From contig CAVNZM010000014.1 in NCBI GenBank assembly GCA_963693365.1, positions 1,488,001 through 1,552,000 on the forward strand: DNA of 64,000 bases. The letters are read 5' to 3'. The position numbers and the translations under genes were made by a program. Shown here piece by piece: positions 12,001 through 21,854 of the stretch (its first letter is position 1; every line of letters begins with the position of its first letter). The notes under the pieces are model-generated. The model was not told the origin of the DNA. It worked only from the letters and a program-made list of their open reading frames with translations, and made no database searches. This stretch comes from Amoebidium appalachense (taxonomy: Eukaryota; Ichthyosporea).

Positions 12001-13530
12001 GAGCCCAGAAACCGACTTCTAGGCTGTACCCTACACCCGCGAGCGTATTTCCGTGAAGTAGAGACTTTCGCTTCCACAAACTCCATCCGCAGCAGCCTGC
12101 GACATCAACGTCAAGTATTCCACTTCATTGGCGGGGCACGCACCACAGTGGAATGCACACCCCGGTCTACCCTGCAAGCAGCCACACTCACTCTCTCTTC
12201 TCTACAGTGGTGTGTACACTTCTCCAATTGGGTAGGGGTGTTGGAGTGCAGACTTACGCTCACTCCACAATATGTGTATGTTAGCTTTACAATTGGTTCC
12301 GTGTACACAGACACACGCTGACACTCGATCACCACATGCACATCTGCATAGTTGAGGAATGTTGCCAATTGTGTTTTGACTGCAAACGATTGGTTCACTG
12401 GTCCCAGAGATCTCTAAATGAAAGTAACCAATCCGATTAGCACCTGGCATCCGGATTACATTCCAGACTGCTGCCCCACGGGTATATAAGCCACGTCTCT
12501 GCCAGGTGCAGACATGGAGTTCAGACATGGAGTTCAGTCATGGAGTTAAGTCATGGAGTTAAGTCATGGAGTTCAGTCATGGAGTTAAGTCATGGAGTTA
12601 AGTCATGGAGTTCAGTCATGGAGTTAACACACTGAAAGCAGTAAAAAAACGGGTCAGCGCCCAAGCGCGCCACGACGACCCTAGTCACAGCGGACTCTAC
12701 TTCCAACACCCTCCCTCCCCCCCCCCCCCCCCCCCCCCCCTCCCTCCTCCCCCACATACACACGTACACACACGTTGTTATTTTGTATAATTCTACGGGA
12801 CTATACTTATGTCTACGGCAAGCAGAGTGCACAGAGGTGTCATGTAGAAACACGACCAACACAATAATGAGAGGGCAATCGGAGTTGTTGACGATACATG
12901 AAAGATTTTGAAACAACAACTGAAGTTTATTGATCTCTCTCGAGCCCTTTTGTACCGGGCCAAATATTCATCTTATCAAAAATACAGAAAAGGAACCAAT
13001 CAGCTCTTCCGAATGATAGAGAACTACATTCCACCATAGCATACGCTATTCTACCTTCTGACCCAGCAGAAGTCTCAAAACACTACTTAAATAAATTAAG
13101 TAATACAGACAACTTGTCACTATCAATTCAAATATATATTTATACTTGTCTCTATAAAGAAACTCGTCTAAATACATATGTTTCCTAATTATAGATGACA
13201 CTCTTTAGAGAGAAGATATCTTATCTCGAGACACATACCATACAGAAACAAAATGTCCAATCATAACACGTCTATGATTAAACGTACTGAACAGGAATGC
13301 ACAACACAATCTACGAGTGTACTTACTCGCGTCTATTGGTGAGCTATCACTGCTTGAACAAAGGCACAAAGACAACGACTATAGCTAACCAATCACGCTA
13401 CTATTCAGATAAACTGAGGAGAGCAAACAGAAATGGAATACAATAAGTTCTTATCAGGCAAGTGAGCCAGGTGTGCCCAGATCTCAAGATATCTATGCAC
13501 ACAGGAACACGGGAGGGAGAGAGAGAGATA

Positions 13531-13593
<63 letters not shown>

Positions 13594-13919
13594 GGGGGAG
13601 GAGAGAGAAAAGACCAAAAGCACAAAGAGAAAGGCAGACACGAATACAAATAAGCTAAGACACATACATACTTCAAACTCTTGCTGACTATGTCTATTTC
13701 AACACACGTACACACGTACACACGTACACGTACATACAGATTGTGGAGGCCATTCAGACTGGTCAGCAGGTGCTGTGCATGCCTCGCATGGTGTACCTGT
13801 ACCCCCTCTTCCGCATGCTCCCAGTGGATCTCATGGACTCACTGTGTGCATGGCTGGGAATTAGCTCGAGCATGGACGACTTTAAGGGCAGGCAGGCAGA
13901 GACAAAGAAGGTCCTTTAA
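1501..13919 (+). CDS. Short-chain dehydrogenase/reductase (SDR16C / retinol dehydrogenase-like), seven exons, one in-frame TAG
   Basis: NAD(P)-dependent oxidoreductase of the classical SDR fold, closest in motif pattern to membrane-bound retinol/sterol dehydrogenases. Exons: 1501-1599, 2926-3045, 3704-3841, 4331-4418, 4907-5006, 5463-5679, 13740-13919; all joins are GT-AG and phase-compatible, giving 313 codons plus TAA. Seen in order: a hydrophobic N-terminal anchor (exon 1); the cofactor loop TGAGSGIG (residues 43-50); VLLWDLS (second strand); INNAG (120-124); MDVNTT; catalytic Ser174 in GVASAAG; and Tyr187/Lys191 in DYCASK. Length is usual for the family. Codon 62 (3010-3012) is TAG inside otherwise conserved sequence, so the allele is either a pseudogene or carries a base error. 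The last intron (5680-13739) is 8,060 bp and contains a whole retrotransposon. Choice of exon-2 donor at 3046 rests on phase. Confidence 0.82.
1600..2925 (+). other. Intron 1 of the dehydrogenase gene
   Basis: Starts GTAAGT and ends ATAAAG just before the [10 protein letters not shown] exon. The first 950 bp are ordinary mixed sequence with no supported gene. From about 2558 to 2915 it is poly-C, CACCCAC and (CA)n tracts running into an A-rich stretch. Confidence 0.7.
3046..5462 (+). repeat. Microsatellites filling introns 2-5 of the dehydrogenase gene
   Basis: Intron 2 (3046-3703) opens with about 20 GT units, then poly-G, a second (GT)n block at about 3341-3433, poly-T and poly-G. Intron 3 (3842-4330) opens GTATGTGTGTG and holds poly-T and poly-G blocks at 3897-4019. 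Intron 4 (4419-4906) ends in poly-C, poly-A and a CA run at the acceptor. Intron 5 (5007-5462) holds (GT)n at 5019-5087 and 5112-5180. No coding sequence is visible apart from the named exons. Confidence 0.85.
5680..6351 (+). repeat. Start of the 8-kb intron: (GT)n and poly-C tracts
   Basis: The donor itself is the first unit of a (GT)n run (5680-5752). Poly-C tracts follow at 5919-5950, 6001-6044 and 6141-6168, then CCCA and CA repeats up to the retrotransposon LTR at 6352. No gene. Confidence 0.85.
6352..6821 (+). repeat. 5' LTR, family 2 (470 bp)
   Basis: Begins TGTTGGAGTGCAG and ends CTACTTCCAACA, giving inverted ends TGTTGGA/TCCAACA. It carries a TATA box (TATATAA at 6596-6602) and, downstream of it, nine copies of a 13-bp repeat. 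It differs from LTR family 1 except at the extreme ends. Confidence 0.92.
6625..6741 (+). repeat. Nine 13-bp repeats, each with an ATG, in LTR family 2
   Basis: Nine units of the form (T/A)CATGGAGTT(C/A)AG, 117 bp in all, located just 3' of the LTR TATA box and so expected in the transcript leader. Each has an ATG; a TAA at 6755 closes the frame that leads into gag. The same array is at 12512-12628 in the 3' LTR. Confidence 0.9.
6822..6834 (+). promoter_or_regulatory. Primer binding site, initiator tRNA-Met half-molecule type
   Basis: Directly after the LTR end the sequence is GGGTTATGGGCCC, complementary to the anticodon arm (GGGCCCAUAACCC) of eukaryotic initiator tRNA-Met, not to a tRNA 3' end. 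Drosophila copia is known to prime from a cleaved initiator tRNA-Met fragment at such a site. The ATG inside the site is also the first usable gag start in this copy. Confidence 0.75.
6827..7894 (+). CDS. gag: Copia Gag with zinc knuckles (copy A, N-terminus missing, frameshifted at its end)
   Basis: Capsid/nucleocapsid part of the polyprotein. It begins at the ATG within the primer site (MGPSRND), because the LTR-encoded N-terminal 47 residues of copy B are absent here. Seen: a UBN2-like capsid region, a CCHC knuckle ([14 protein letters not shown]) and two further C-x3-H-x6-H-x4-C repeats ([15 protein letters not shown] and [15 protein letters not shown]). At 7741-7747 there are seven G residues where copy B has eight, so the frame shifts there and the last about 50 residues are out of frame; protease continues in the frame starting at 7735. 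Confidence 0.85.
   Translation: MGPSRNDSIKFKVDIPLFTGIDNDSGTDYHTWAETMYVQLSGAGLLHTIAPSTEHPATREQVDTARSYLWQALSIDVRCILGLTRTTTPAEIWSALSAHYLEQSEANQYDLIGLYMNSTPEPTDTATKYAMKLRGYVRRLADYGTQIGDAQVLTKLTNDLGKVPYYEMPVIAYKMTPKPTVMGLLQQLRAYETSHPRARVTTSSGPAAFTTRAPQPVICHGCGKPGHIKSQCPNGNGQHSNSGNNRASTYPKGSCVNHPLSTSHTTAMCKGGNRANGRKPKGGPLLPGSCINHPASTTHTTAQCKGGLPLPGLSSCLATTVAPTRCSSTLEPLTMCAPGPMCSSTCVRRLTPRSK
7735..8730 (+). CDS. pol: Copia protease and N-terminal integrase (copy A, pol part 1)
   Basis: Aspartic protease followed by the first half of integrase. The protease signature [11 protein letters not shown] is at about 7800-7833. The integrase zinc domain shows HYRLGH and CEPC, followed by the first catalytic Asp in KVHSDISGP and the second in VFQSDGG. 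The frame is lost at a run of seven G (8617-8623), right after the second catalytic Asp; residues after that point are out of frame to 8730. The same seven-G run is in copy B. Confidence 0.85.
   Translation: MQGGAAAPRAFLMSSNDCGTNKVLLDSGATDHVCPRPDVFINMRAAPYSTVQVADKGACAVLGVGDVFFSSTIDGVTAVHQLTDVLYVPSIPDTLISVFTATTNGVLPRFDTRGGVKLCYGDQILATGSAVGTKLYHMAVSLLRADTTPDAQTTTAPRILKVTADLNTWHYRLGHAGIDAVRSVIKSAGLLVGGGAKSPGVCEPCALGKAHRVAFSESTSQAPRVLAKVHSDISGPFPPAIGGAQYLATFHDEFTGHTTAVPLVKKSDTLAAYVTYHKAAVTQHGVPMQVFQSDGGASTWARPSGTTTVSMAFAIRSLPPALLNRMGLPND
8631..10982 (+). CDS. pol: Copia integrase C-terminus, reverse transcriptase and RNase H (copy A, pol part 2)
   Basis: Continues pol in the next frame to a TGA at 10980. 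Integrase: the third catalytic residue is the Glu in [13 protein letters not shown]. The reverse transcriptase begins near 9480 ([20 protein letters not shown]) and has the copia core motif AAYVDDFTV near 10032. RNase H shows [10 protein letters not shown] and [10 protein letters not shown]. The frame is intact to the C-terminal MLNMC, unlike copy B, which has a TAA in RNase H. Confidence 0.93.
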   Translation: MGTAFGDYNREHGIRHQITTTGSPQQNGTAERLNRTLLDMVRALLQQSGLPVGFWAEAAVTAAFIRNMLPSRATGSQSSPALLWTGIPPDYSRLRVWGSPCYVHQQDTPKLAPRAVKGVFVGYPPNIKGYKVWIPAAHKMTVSRDVQFDEAAILHPLRDVPSDWSTAPAIHHFLESSDSSNQPANHIVRNDQQSDSSRLSANGTAPSDQLDIPILPEPAHRLPRTTRSGAVYNDQRRGPTANVAAATAPLAPQATAPASTPIKASTIVVPKTVRAALKSPQRLKWEEAAHRELKALEDNGTFTLVPRPEDGSTVIPVGWVFTVKQDNVGNVTAFKARLVARGNYQQPGQDYFVTESPVAALATIRLVLATSVAQGLPLRHIDVNTAFLNGTVNETIYIEQPPGFVNPSAPHAVGLLHKALYGLKQAPRQWYEALRDHLLDQGFIVSAADPCLFIKNAGTPTFIALAAYVDDFTVTAATDALIDDFFTKLDARFSAKDLGRPTLLIGHTLTWLEDGSLRLGHRQHIIDLAARFRLTHMSGTKTPIVPGQASESNKTPAYSKKEDYASLVGALLWIARTTRPDISQALGVLTRHIHAPTVTHWTMATRVVSYLLATIDLGIVYRPGPPNLVGYSDSDYAEDRDTRRSTTGYVFFINSSPVSWVSRLQSITTHSSTEAEFVAMSAATNEALWLNYVMDDLGLNPINEPTPVPIHGDNESARALLDTLGVKPKTKHIDVRYCSVKEHHLLGNITVVPVASADNKADMFTKALSASFFTKAVGMLNMC
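11152..11168 (+). promoter_or_regulatory. Polypurine tract before LTR family 1 (copy A)
   Basis: CCAATTGAGTAGGGG sits immediately before TGTTGGAGTACAC. A near copy (ATTGAGTAGGGGAATC) lies about 90 bp upstream at 11074. The cassette uses the related CAATTGGGTAGGGG before 12239. Confidence 0.6.
11169..11933 (+). repeat. Internal LTR, family 1 (765 bp), in copy A
   Basis: Begins TGTTGGAGTACAC, ends ATGTCCAACA, with TATA box TATATAAA at 11678-11685. It matches the LTRs of copy B except for a short segment near 11370 (copy B has 11 nt where this has 10) and scattered bases. It contains the Gag start codon at 11798, encoding [10 protein letters not shown]. It acts here as an internal third LTR. 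Confidence 0.92.
11798..12022 (+). CDS. LTR-encoded Gag N-terminus running into the non-coding cassette
   Basis: 74-codon frame. The first 47 residues ([16 protein letters not shown]..., a likely coiled coil) are the LTR-encoded Gag N-terminus of family 1. After the primer site it reads into cassette sequence without Gag similarity and stops at 12022. A by-product of the recombinant structure rather than a functional protein. Confidence 0.5.
   Translation: MSDNLQLQQLVQLLEQRLASQDAIISDLQKEQRALELASMNTMSNRVMGPDTTPRPLTSRPLRRLERRSPETDF
11934..12238 (+). mobile_element. Non-coding internal cassette of a short (TRIM-like) element
   Basis: 305 bp between LTR1 and LTR2. It starts with a 15-base primer site GGGTTATGGGCCCAG, a longer match to initiator tRNA-Met than that of the autonomous element, and ends with the polypurine tract GGGTAGGGG. 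No ORF of note. With flanking LTR2 copies it would form a complete terminal-repeat retrotransposon in miniature: LTR2, PBS, short spacer, PPT, LTR2. Confidence 0.7.
12239..12708 (+). repeat. 3' LTR, family 2 (470 bp)
   Basis: Same length as, and by eye identical to, the 5' LTR at 6352-6821, including the nine 13-bp repeats (12512-12628) and the TATA box. Followed by the target duplication CCCTC. Confidence 0.92.
12714..13739 (+). other. Remainder of the 8-kb intron
   Basis: A poly-C tract continues the insertion site (to about 12750). AT-rich unique sequence follows to 13500 with no supported gene, then poly-G at 13532-13592, and the acceptor after a run of ACACGT units (13706-13739). Confidence 0.7.
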
Positions 13920-14100
13920 GGGGCCGGTGTGTGATTGGTTCAGGCATTGATGTGGATACCATATATGGCATAAGCTCGAGCGTGGACAACTTTAAGGGAA
14001 GGCAGGGTGAGACAGAGAAGGTTCTTTACGGTGGATTCGTTAAATTTTAAGGGAGTTGGTGTTGGTGTGTGATTGGTTGAGGTATCAGTGTGGATACCAT
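13863..14100 (+). repeat. Diverged tandem duplication of the dehydrogenase 3' end
   Basis: The last about 55 coding bases plus about 50 bp of 3' sequence (from AGCTCGAGCATGGAC at 13863) are repeated about 110 bp downstream (AGCTCGAGCGTGGAC at 13974). The second copy has lost the stop codon (CTTTACGG for CTTTAAGG) and extends to about 14100 (TGTGTGATTGGTT... GTGGATACCATA in both). Confidence 0.8.
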
Positions 14101-14289
14101 AATATGTTTGGACTCGAACATTTGCATCGAACACTGCCCTTAAGAATTCCTCATGCTCACATGCACACCCAACGTACATGTAGTATCGATACCCAATTTA
14201 GGCAGTTGTTGTCGATAGACGATTTAAAACTTTTTGCACGAAACGAACCACTGCCTTACACCACCAACAGACACAGACATGTTTTGCAC

Positions 14290-14470
14290 TTTGTCCCCAA
14301 CTCAGGGATTGTCTTTTCCTTTCTTTTTTAACTTTTCCTTTCCTTTTTAACTTTAACCCATGCTTTTCTATCCCCAACTCAGGGATTTTTTTTTAACTTT
14401 AATCCATACTTTTCTATCCCCAACTCAGGGATATTTTCTTCTTTCCTTGTTAACTTTAAAACATATTTTT
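14290..14470. repeat. Three-copy tandem repeat after the dehydrogenase gene
   Basis: Units containing CCCCAACTCAGGGAT followed by a T-rich stretch and TTAACTTTAA occur three times. The stretch from 14100 to 14800 otherwise shows no gene. Confidence 0.7.
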
Positions 14471-14813
14471 CTTCACCACAATCATAAGGTTTCATAGCGT
14501 CATGTAACTGTGAGCGTTAAGCTTTTAATTTAATCACGGTGACATGTGGACACAAATGCACATATTCTTATACCAGGTACAAGTTTCCTTTTTTGGACAT
14601 GCCATAATCATAATTTTTCCATATATGGGCAATAAGAGGCACTGCGGGCAGTGGCTTTGGATAACAAGCACTTAAATTCGATTTGCAAGGCAAATCTCAT
14701 GGATCAGCCTCTAGCGGGCACAATTGAAAACGAGAATTCGAAAGAAGGGAAAAAAAGAAAGAAGGAAAAAAACTTGATCAGGGAAACGGACCGATGTGCA
14801 CGTACGCAGACGT

Positions 14814-14814
<1 letters not shown>

Positions 14815-14871
<57 letters not shown>

Positions 14872-15150
14872 AGGGAGAGGGAGAGGGAGAGGGAGAGGGA
14901 GAGGGAGAGGGAGAGGGAGAGGGAGAGGGAGAGGGAGAGGGAGAGGGAGAGGGAGAGGGAGAGGGAGAGGGAGAGGGAGAGGGAGAGGGAGAGGGAGAGG
15001 GAGAGGGAGAGGGAGAGGGAGAGGGAGAGGGAGAGGGAGAGGGAGAGGGAGAGGGAGAGGGAGAGGGAGAGGGAGAGGGAGAGGGAGAGGGAGAGGGAGA
15101 GGGAGAGGGAGAGGGAGAGGGAGAGGGAGAGGGAGGGAGAGGGAGAGGGA

Positions 15151-15228
<78 letters not shown>

Positions 15229-15297
15229 TAGCCTGAGCTGAGAGAGAGAGAGAGAGAGAGAGAGCTACAAAGAGAGAGAGAGAGGGAGAGAGAGCCT

Positions 15298-15381
<84 letters not shown>

Positions 15382-15446
15382 GAGAGCCTTGAAGAAAGAG
15401 AGAGAGACAGAGACTGTAGAGAGAGAGAGGGGGGGGGGGGGGGGGG

Positions 15447-15482
<36 letters not shown>

Positions 15483-15515
15483 GTGTGTGTGTGTGTGCGT
15501 TTGTGAATATCGAGC

Positions 15516-15550
<35 letters not shown>

Positions 15551-15600
15551 GGAGAGAGAGAGAGGAGAGAGAGAATGAGTGAGAGAAGGAAGCTAGAGAG
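14815..15600. repeat. (GAGAGG)n minisatellite flanked by (GA)n
   Basis: (GA)n from 14815, then a near-perfect GAGAGG hexamer array from about 14859 to 15157 (about 50 units), then (GA)n with islands such as GAGAGCCT to 15600. Long Arg-Glu/Gly-Arg frames here come from the repeat and are not genes. Confidence 0.95.
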
Positions 15601-15839
15601 AGAACGGTGCGCGTGTGTGTACGTGCGTACATGTGTTTTTTTTTTGTGTGTGTGTGTGTGTTTTGTGCGTGTGTATGTGCATGTTTTGTGCGTGTGTACC
15701 GGCACACATGCGGACATCTGCAGAAGCACATACAGAGATATATGTCGGTGCACATAACGTGTGTACACGTACACACAACGCGCACACGTGCTATGAACAC
15801 ACACAGTATGTATGTGTTCATGACTGCAGCAGATAGACA

Positions 15840-18065
<2,226 letters not shown>

Positions 18066-18185
18066 TTTAAAGGCACACAAACACACACACACACACATAC
18101 ATTGACCCACACCCACTGGCAGACACGGCACACACAAAATACTTACTTGTTCAAGAAGAAGACATTTCACTGTACACTCCGCCTT

Positions 18186-18381
18186 ACTTGTTTTCTGTTC
18201 ACATTTTTTCTTTATTATCGTCGACGTCACCGGTAACGATGCATGCTGTTTTGGTAAATCAAACTTCGACATCAAAAAAGACTTGCTTGTTTTCTGTTCA
18301 AAGTTTTTCTTTATTACCGTTACTGGTAGCGGTGTATGCTTTTTTGGTAAATCAAACTTCGACATCAAAAAAGACATTTTT
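18186..18381. repeat. Two tandem 97-bp repeats
   Basis: Two copies (from 18187 and about 18284) sharing TTTTCTGTTCA, TTTTTCTTTATTA and GGTAAATCAAACTTCGACAT, about 85% identical. On the minus strand each can encode a peptide with MSKFDLPK and LPVT, placed after the end of the OTU-like region. It may be its repetitive 3' end or a non-coding repeat. Confidence 0.75.
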
Positions 18382-20141
18382 TGAGTTAGACGCATGACTA
18401 TTCATGCACACTGGTCTAGAAATAGTCAAACTACTAACCATTGAAGACATGGGTTGCTTTGCATTGAGTTTGACCCGAGCACCATTCATATTCAAGACGG
18501 ATTGTTTGTGTTTTTTACATTGATTATTGTTTTGTTCACTTACATAATTTTCATTAACTTGTTGACCATTTATCTGCATTGCAAATAAATCTGGTACAGT
18601 GGTATTAAAAGAAAGACAATTAAGAGGTTTAAACGAAAGCTCTGTCTCTGCTCTTCCAAACGGCAATAATAAATTATTTTGTCCGTCTGTAGCACTTTCT
18701 AAATAACTGAAATGGCCGACACCCCTCGGATCCAACATCACTCGCAGAACTTCGCTACCTCCGGCAGTACGGCCAACAAAGATAGTTCGACACACTTCTC
18801 TACCTTCGTCTAAATAAACAATCAAACGCCTACCGGTCAACAATGCAATCAATTCCATCACGGAATCCTCCATTGCTACCTTCCACATCTATACTTAAAC
18901 ACCTCCATGGTATAGCTATATAGTTCTGAATATAGCGCACGTATGCATCCTCACTTGCACACCAACATCGCACAATATTCAAAATGTTATTTTTAGCTAT
19001 TAATTGTTCCCTCACTTGGCGTATTTCACCTACAACATCATGCGGTAAACCATTAGTCGAAATATTAACCAGTTCCTCAGCTCCCAAACGCATATTATAT
19101 CGCATATTCCCAGATTGCTCAATAATGTCGTCAATATGACGTACAAGACCATCAATTTGTTGTTCTATCTGAATATACCTATACCGCAAAGCATTGATGT
19201 ATGGACCCAAATCCCCCACTTCACCGTTTATAAATCCTATACCACAAATTTCCTCAACAACCATTTCTCTTGCTTCACGAAGCTGTTTTGCTTGCATAAA
19301 TAAGCAGGTCCACTGCTCCTTCCCTGCTAACCCCCAAAACGTTAAAAGCACAGTCGAAATTCTGTCCTGAAACATCATGACAATAATAAAGATGTGCATC
19401 ATCTAGTCTAACAATCCTAGGCCCAGTAATTTCGCTCTTTCGAACACAATCTATAGTGGTATCCACACCACCTGCACACCACCTTTTTTTTACATATACC
19501 CCTTCATCGTGACCCCTTTTCACTTTTTGGTGTCTTAGCTGCCAATAACAAACCCACGCGCAAAAACATTTTCTACCACACCCAGCCACGCTTTTTTCAT
19601 CCTTGGTTCCCCTACAACCTATCCCCGAAAAATCCTTAGCAGCATAACAACATTTCAAATGTGCCTTGAGGGCTATACGACGCCGTAAAAACTTTCGCAA
19701 ACACACAATGCTCCTTTGACCACAACATACATCCCCTCTTTGAAATTCGCCAACACAAGTACGCAACTGCCCGAGAGCGTTCAATATGTGTCGCACGACA
19801 AGGTAAACTTCACCCAAAACACTTAATATACTTACCACGGCAACATTACCCGGTATCAAAAAATAAATAAGTGCTACACAAATGTATACAATAGACAAAA
19901 TACATCCCAAACTACATAACCATCCACGCCGTTTTTTCTCATATTTCGATTCCAATTCTCTCCAATGAGCACTACACTCCATACTATCCCTTCGCATCCC
20001 TTCACTCGTAACAAAATTGCGGCATTTCCCAACAACACCGTAAAGCAACACCATCAACACAAAAACATATAGTACCCATGCGACAACATCCCGCTTCGTC
20101 AACACCTCCTTTACAAACTCAAATAACACATCAAACATCAT
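18352..20141 (-). pseudogene. Membrane protein with OTU-like cysteine protease domain, split by two frameshifts
   Basis: Three minus-strand frames overlap end to end: 19275-20141, 18830-19402 and 18352-18888. The first has an N-terminal membrane segment (VLYVFVLMVLLYGVVG) and a second hydrophobic pair (CILSIVYICVALIYFLIPG), then a cysteine-rich region. It ends with QNFDCAFNVLG, which resembles the catalytic Cys box of OTU-type deubiquitinases. The second continues with REAREMVVEEI and a helical region. The third has MELIALLTGRRLIVYLDEG and GVGHFSYLES, resembling the OTU strand block and catalytic His. Changing frame near 19285 and 18895 joins these into one fold-like order. OTU assignment is by pattern only. 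The region is either a pseudogene or carries indel errors; I saw no convincing introns at the shifts. Confidence 0.42.
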
Positions 20142-20334
20142 CTTCGTTTTTCACTCTTGATCATTCAACGTTCAGAAAGAAGTTCACTCGAGCTCTGTAA
20201 AACTGAAATGCCGGCTGTGCACTAGGCATCTTCAGTTGCCAGGCTCAGCCTCCATATGCGTCTAGCAAATTCCTCGGTGCTTTTCCTGACATCAAAACAG
20301 AAACGTTCTCCAATCCGCAAACGCTAAACAATAA
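20142..20334. other. Intergenic stretch between OTU-like region and Harbinger element
   Basis: Unique sequence, presumably holding the promoter of the minus-strand OTU-like region. I see no clear motif. Confidence 0.4.
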
Positions 20335-20358
20335 GGGCCTGTTTGGCAACGCGGGTTA
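20335..20358 (+). repeat. Left terminal inverted repeat of the Harbinger element
   Basis: GGGCCTGTTTGGCAAC followed by CGGGTT after one extra base; it pairs with 23610-23633. Confidence 0.88.
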
Positions 20359-20644
20359 GTGTAATCTGGATTTCGGGGGATATCTGGATATCAAAATCGA
20401 GATCCAGATTATGCTGCAGAATCCGGATCTCAGCCGAAACCTGGGTTAAGCCGGGTAGATAACCCATGGATGCCAAACAGCCCACGTACGATTTCGGGTT
20501 AGATTTGCTCTGCAGCTGTCACGCTGTTCATCACCGGTCGGTGACTTGCAATTGCAGACCCGCTACACATATACACCATAGTGATAAGCAGTAATAAACC
20601 ACGAAAGTGCTGAGTTGTATACGGTTTTATTTGAGACACTCACC

Positions 20645-21796
20645 ATGTATGCAGCCCGGAACATAGCCGTTTTGGCTGCGATTGCAGCCTTGACCTATAG
20701 CCCAGAGCTCAAAGAGCCCTGTCGTACTTCCCCGCTCAGTGGTAGAGAGTATGTGCAAGAACTGCTTGGCACAGCTCACGAGACAAGGGTGAACGATGTC
20801 CTACGCGTGAGTCCATATGTTGCAAGGGAGTTAATTGAGAAGTTGGCTCCATTCATTGAAGAGAGTGATAACATGGACGCTCAGGAAGTTACCTGCATGA
20901 TGCTGTATACCCTTGGGCAGGGTGTTGCAGTCAGGAACGTTGCCGAACGTTTCCAACACAGCACCGAGACCGTGAGCCGGTATGTAGTGCTATGACTCCT
21001 GCCCTGTTGAATTATGTTATTGGCTGTGTGTTTGCAGCATTTGTCTGTGCTTGTTAAACAACAATGCTCCGAATGGGTTGTGTTCCACTGTCCAGGGTGC
21101 ACGTGCGCGTGCACTGTCTCAAGGTTTTGCTGTTGTTTTCAATGAAGCTTATATGTAGGAATGTGGAAAATAATCAGACATCATTGTGTGCTGCAGGCGT
21201 TTTCGAGAAGGCATCGATGCCACGCTTGCTGCTCTCGGGGAAGAATACATGATTCAACCCGATGAGTCATATATGGTGCCTAGTTGGGTGCGTGAAAACC
21301 CTGAGTTTTGGCCTTACTTCCGTATTGTTCTCGGGGCAGTTGATGGCACTCTTGTTCCGTGCAAGGTCAAACCGGAGGCTGCTGATCGGTATCGGTGCAG
21401 GAAAGGTTTCACAGCACAAAATGTATTGGGTGCATGCGACTGGGAAGCATATTCCACATATTGTTTGCCCGGTGGGGAGGGATGTGGTGCAGACAGCACA
21501 GTGTTGAACTGTGCCCTCGAGCAGCCCCCTCCACAAAATTTACGTGTGCCGACGGGGAAAGTTTACCTGGGTGACCAGGGCTACCCGAACACAAACGAAA
21601 TTTTGGCACCCTACAGAGGAGTCCGCTATCATCTGAAGGAGTACGGGACGGGAGCAATGGCGTATTCCCCCCCCCCCCCCCCCCCCCCCCCTCCCCCCCC
21701 TCCCCCAAAAAAAGAAGGCCCCTCGACCCATCACTCCCTCCCTACATCTGTAAAAAAGTGTGCTTTTCCTGTTTCCTTTTGTTCTGCACACACACA

Positions 21797-21854
<58 letters not shown>

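Larger units (their letters stand above)
6352..12708 (+). mobile_element. Composite Ty1/copia retrotransposon (copy A): LTR2 - gag-pol - LTR1 - short cassette - LTR2
   Basis: A single unit bounded by the 5-bp direct repeat CCCTC (6347-6351 and 12709-12713). Order: LTR family 2 (6352-6821), primer site, gag-pol (6827-10982), LTR family 1 (11169-11933), a second primer site, a 290-bp non-coding cassette, polypurine tract, and LTR family 2 again (12239-12708). The two outer LTRs are both 470 bp and appear identical, so insertion is recent. It lies sense-oriented in the last intron of the dehydrogenase gene. The coding part is interrupted twice (see gag and pol entries), so the copy is unlikely to be autonomous. 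Confidence 0.9.
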
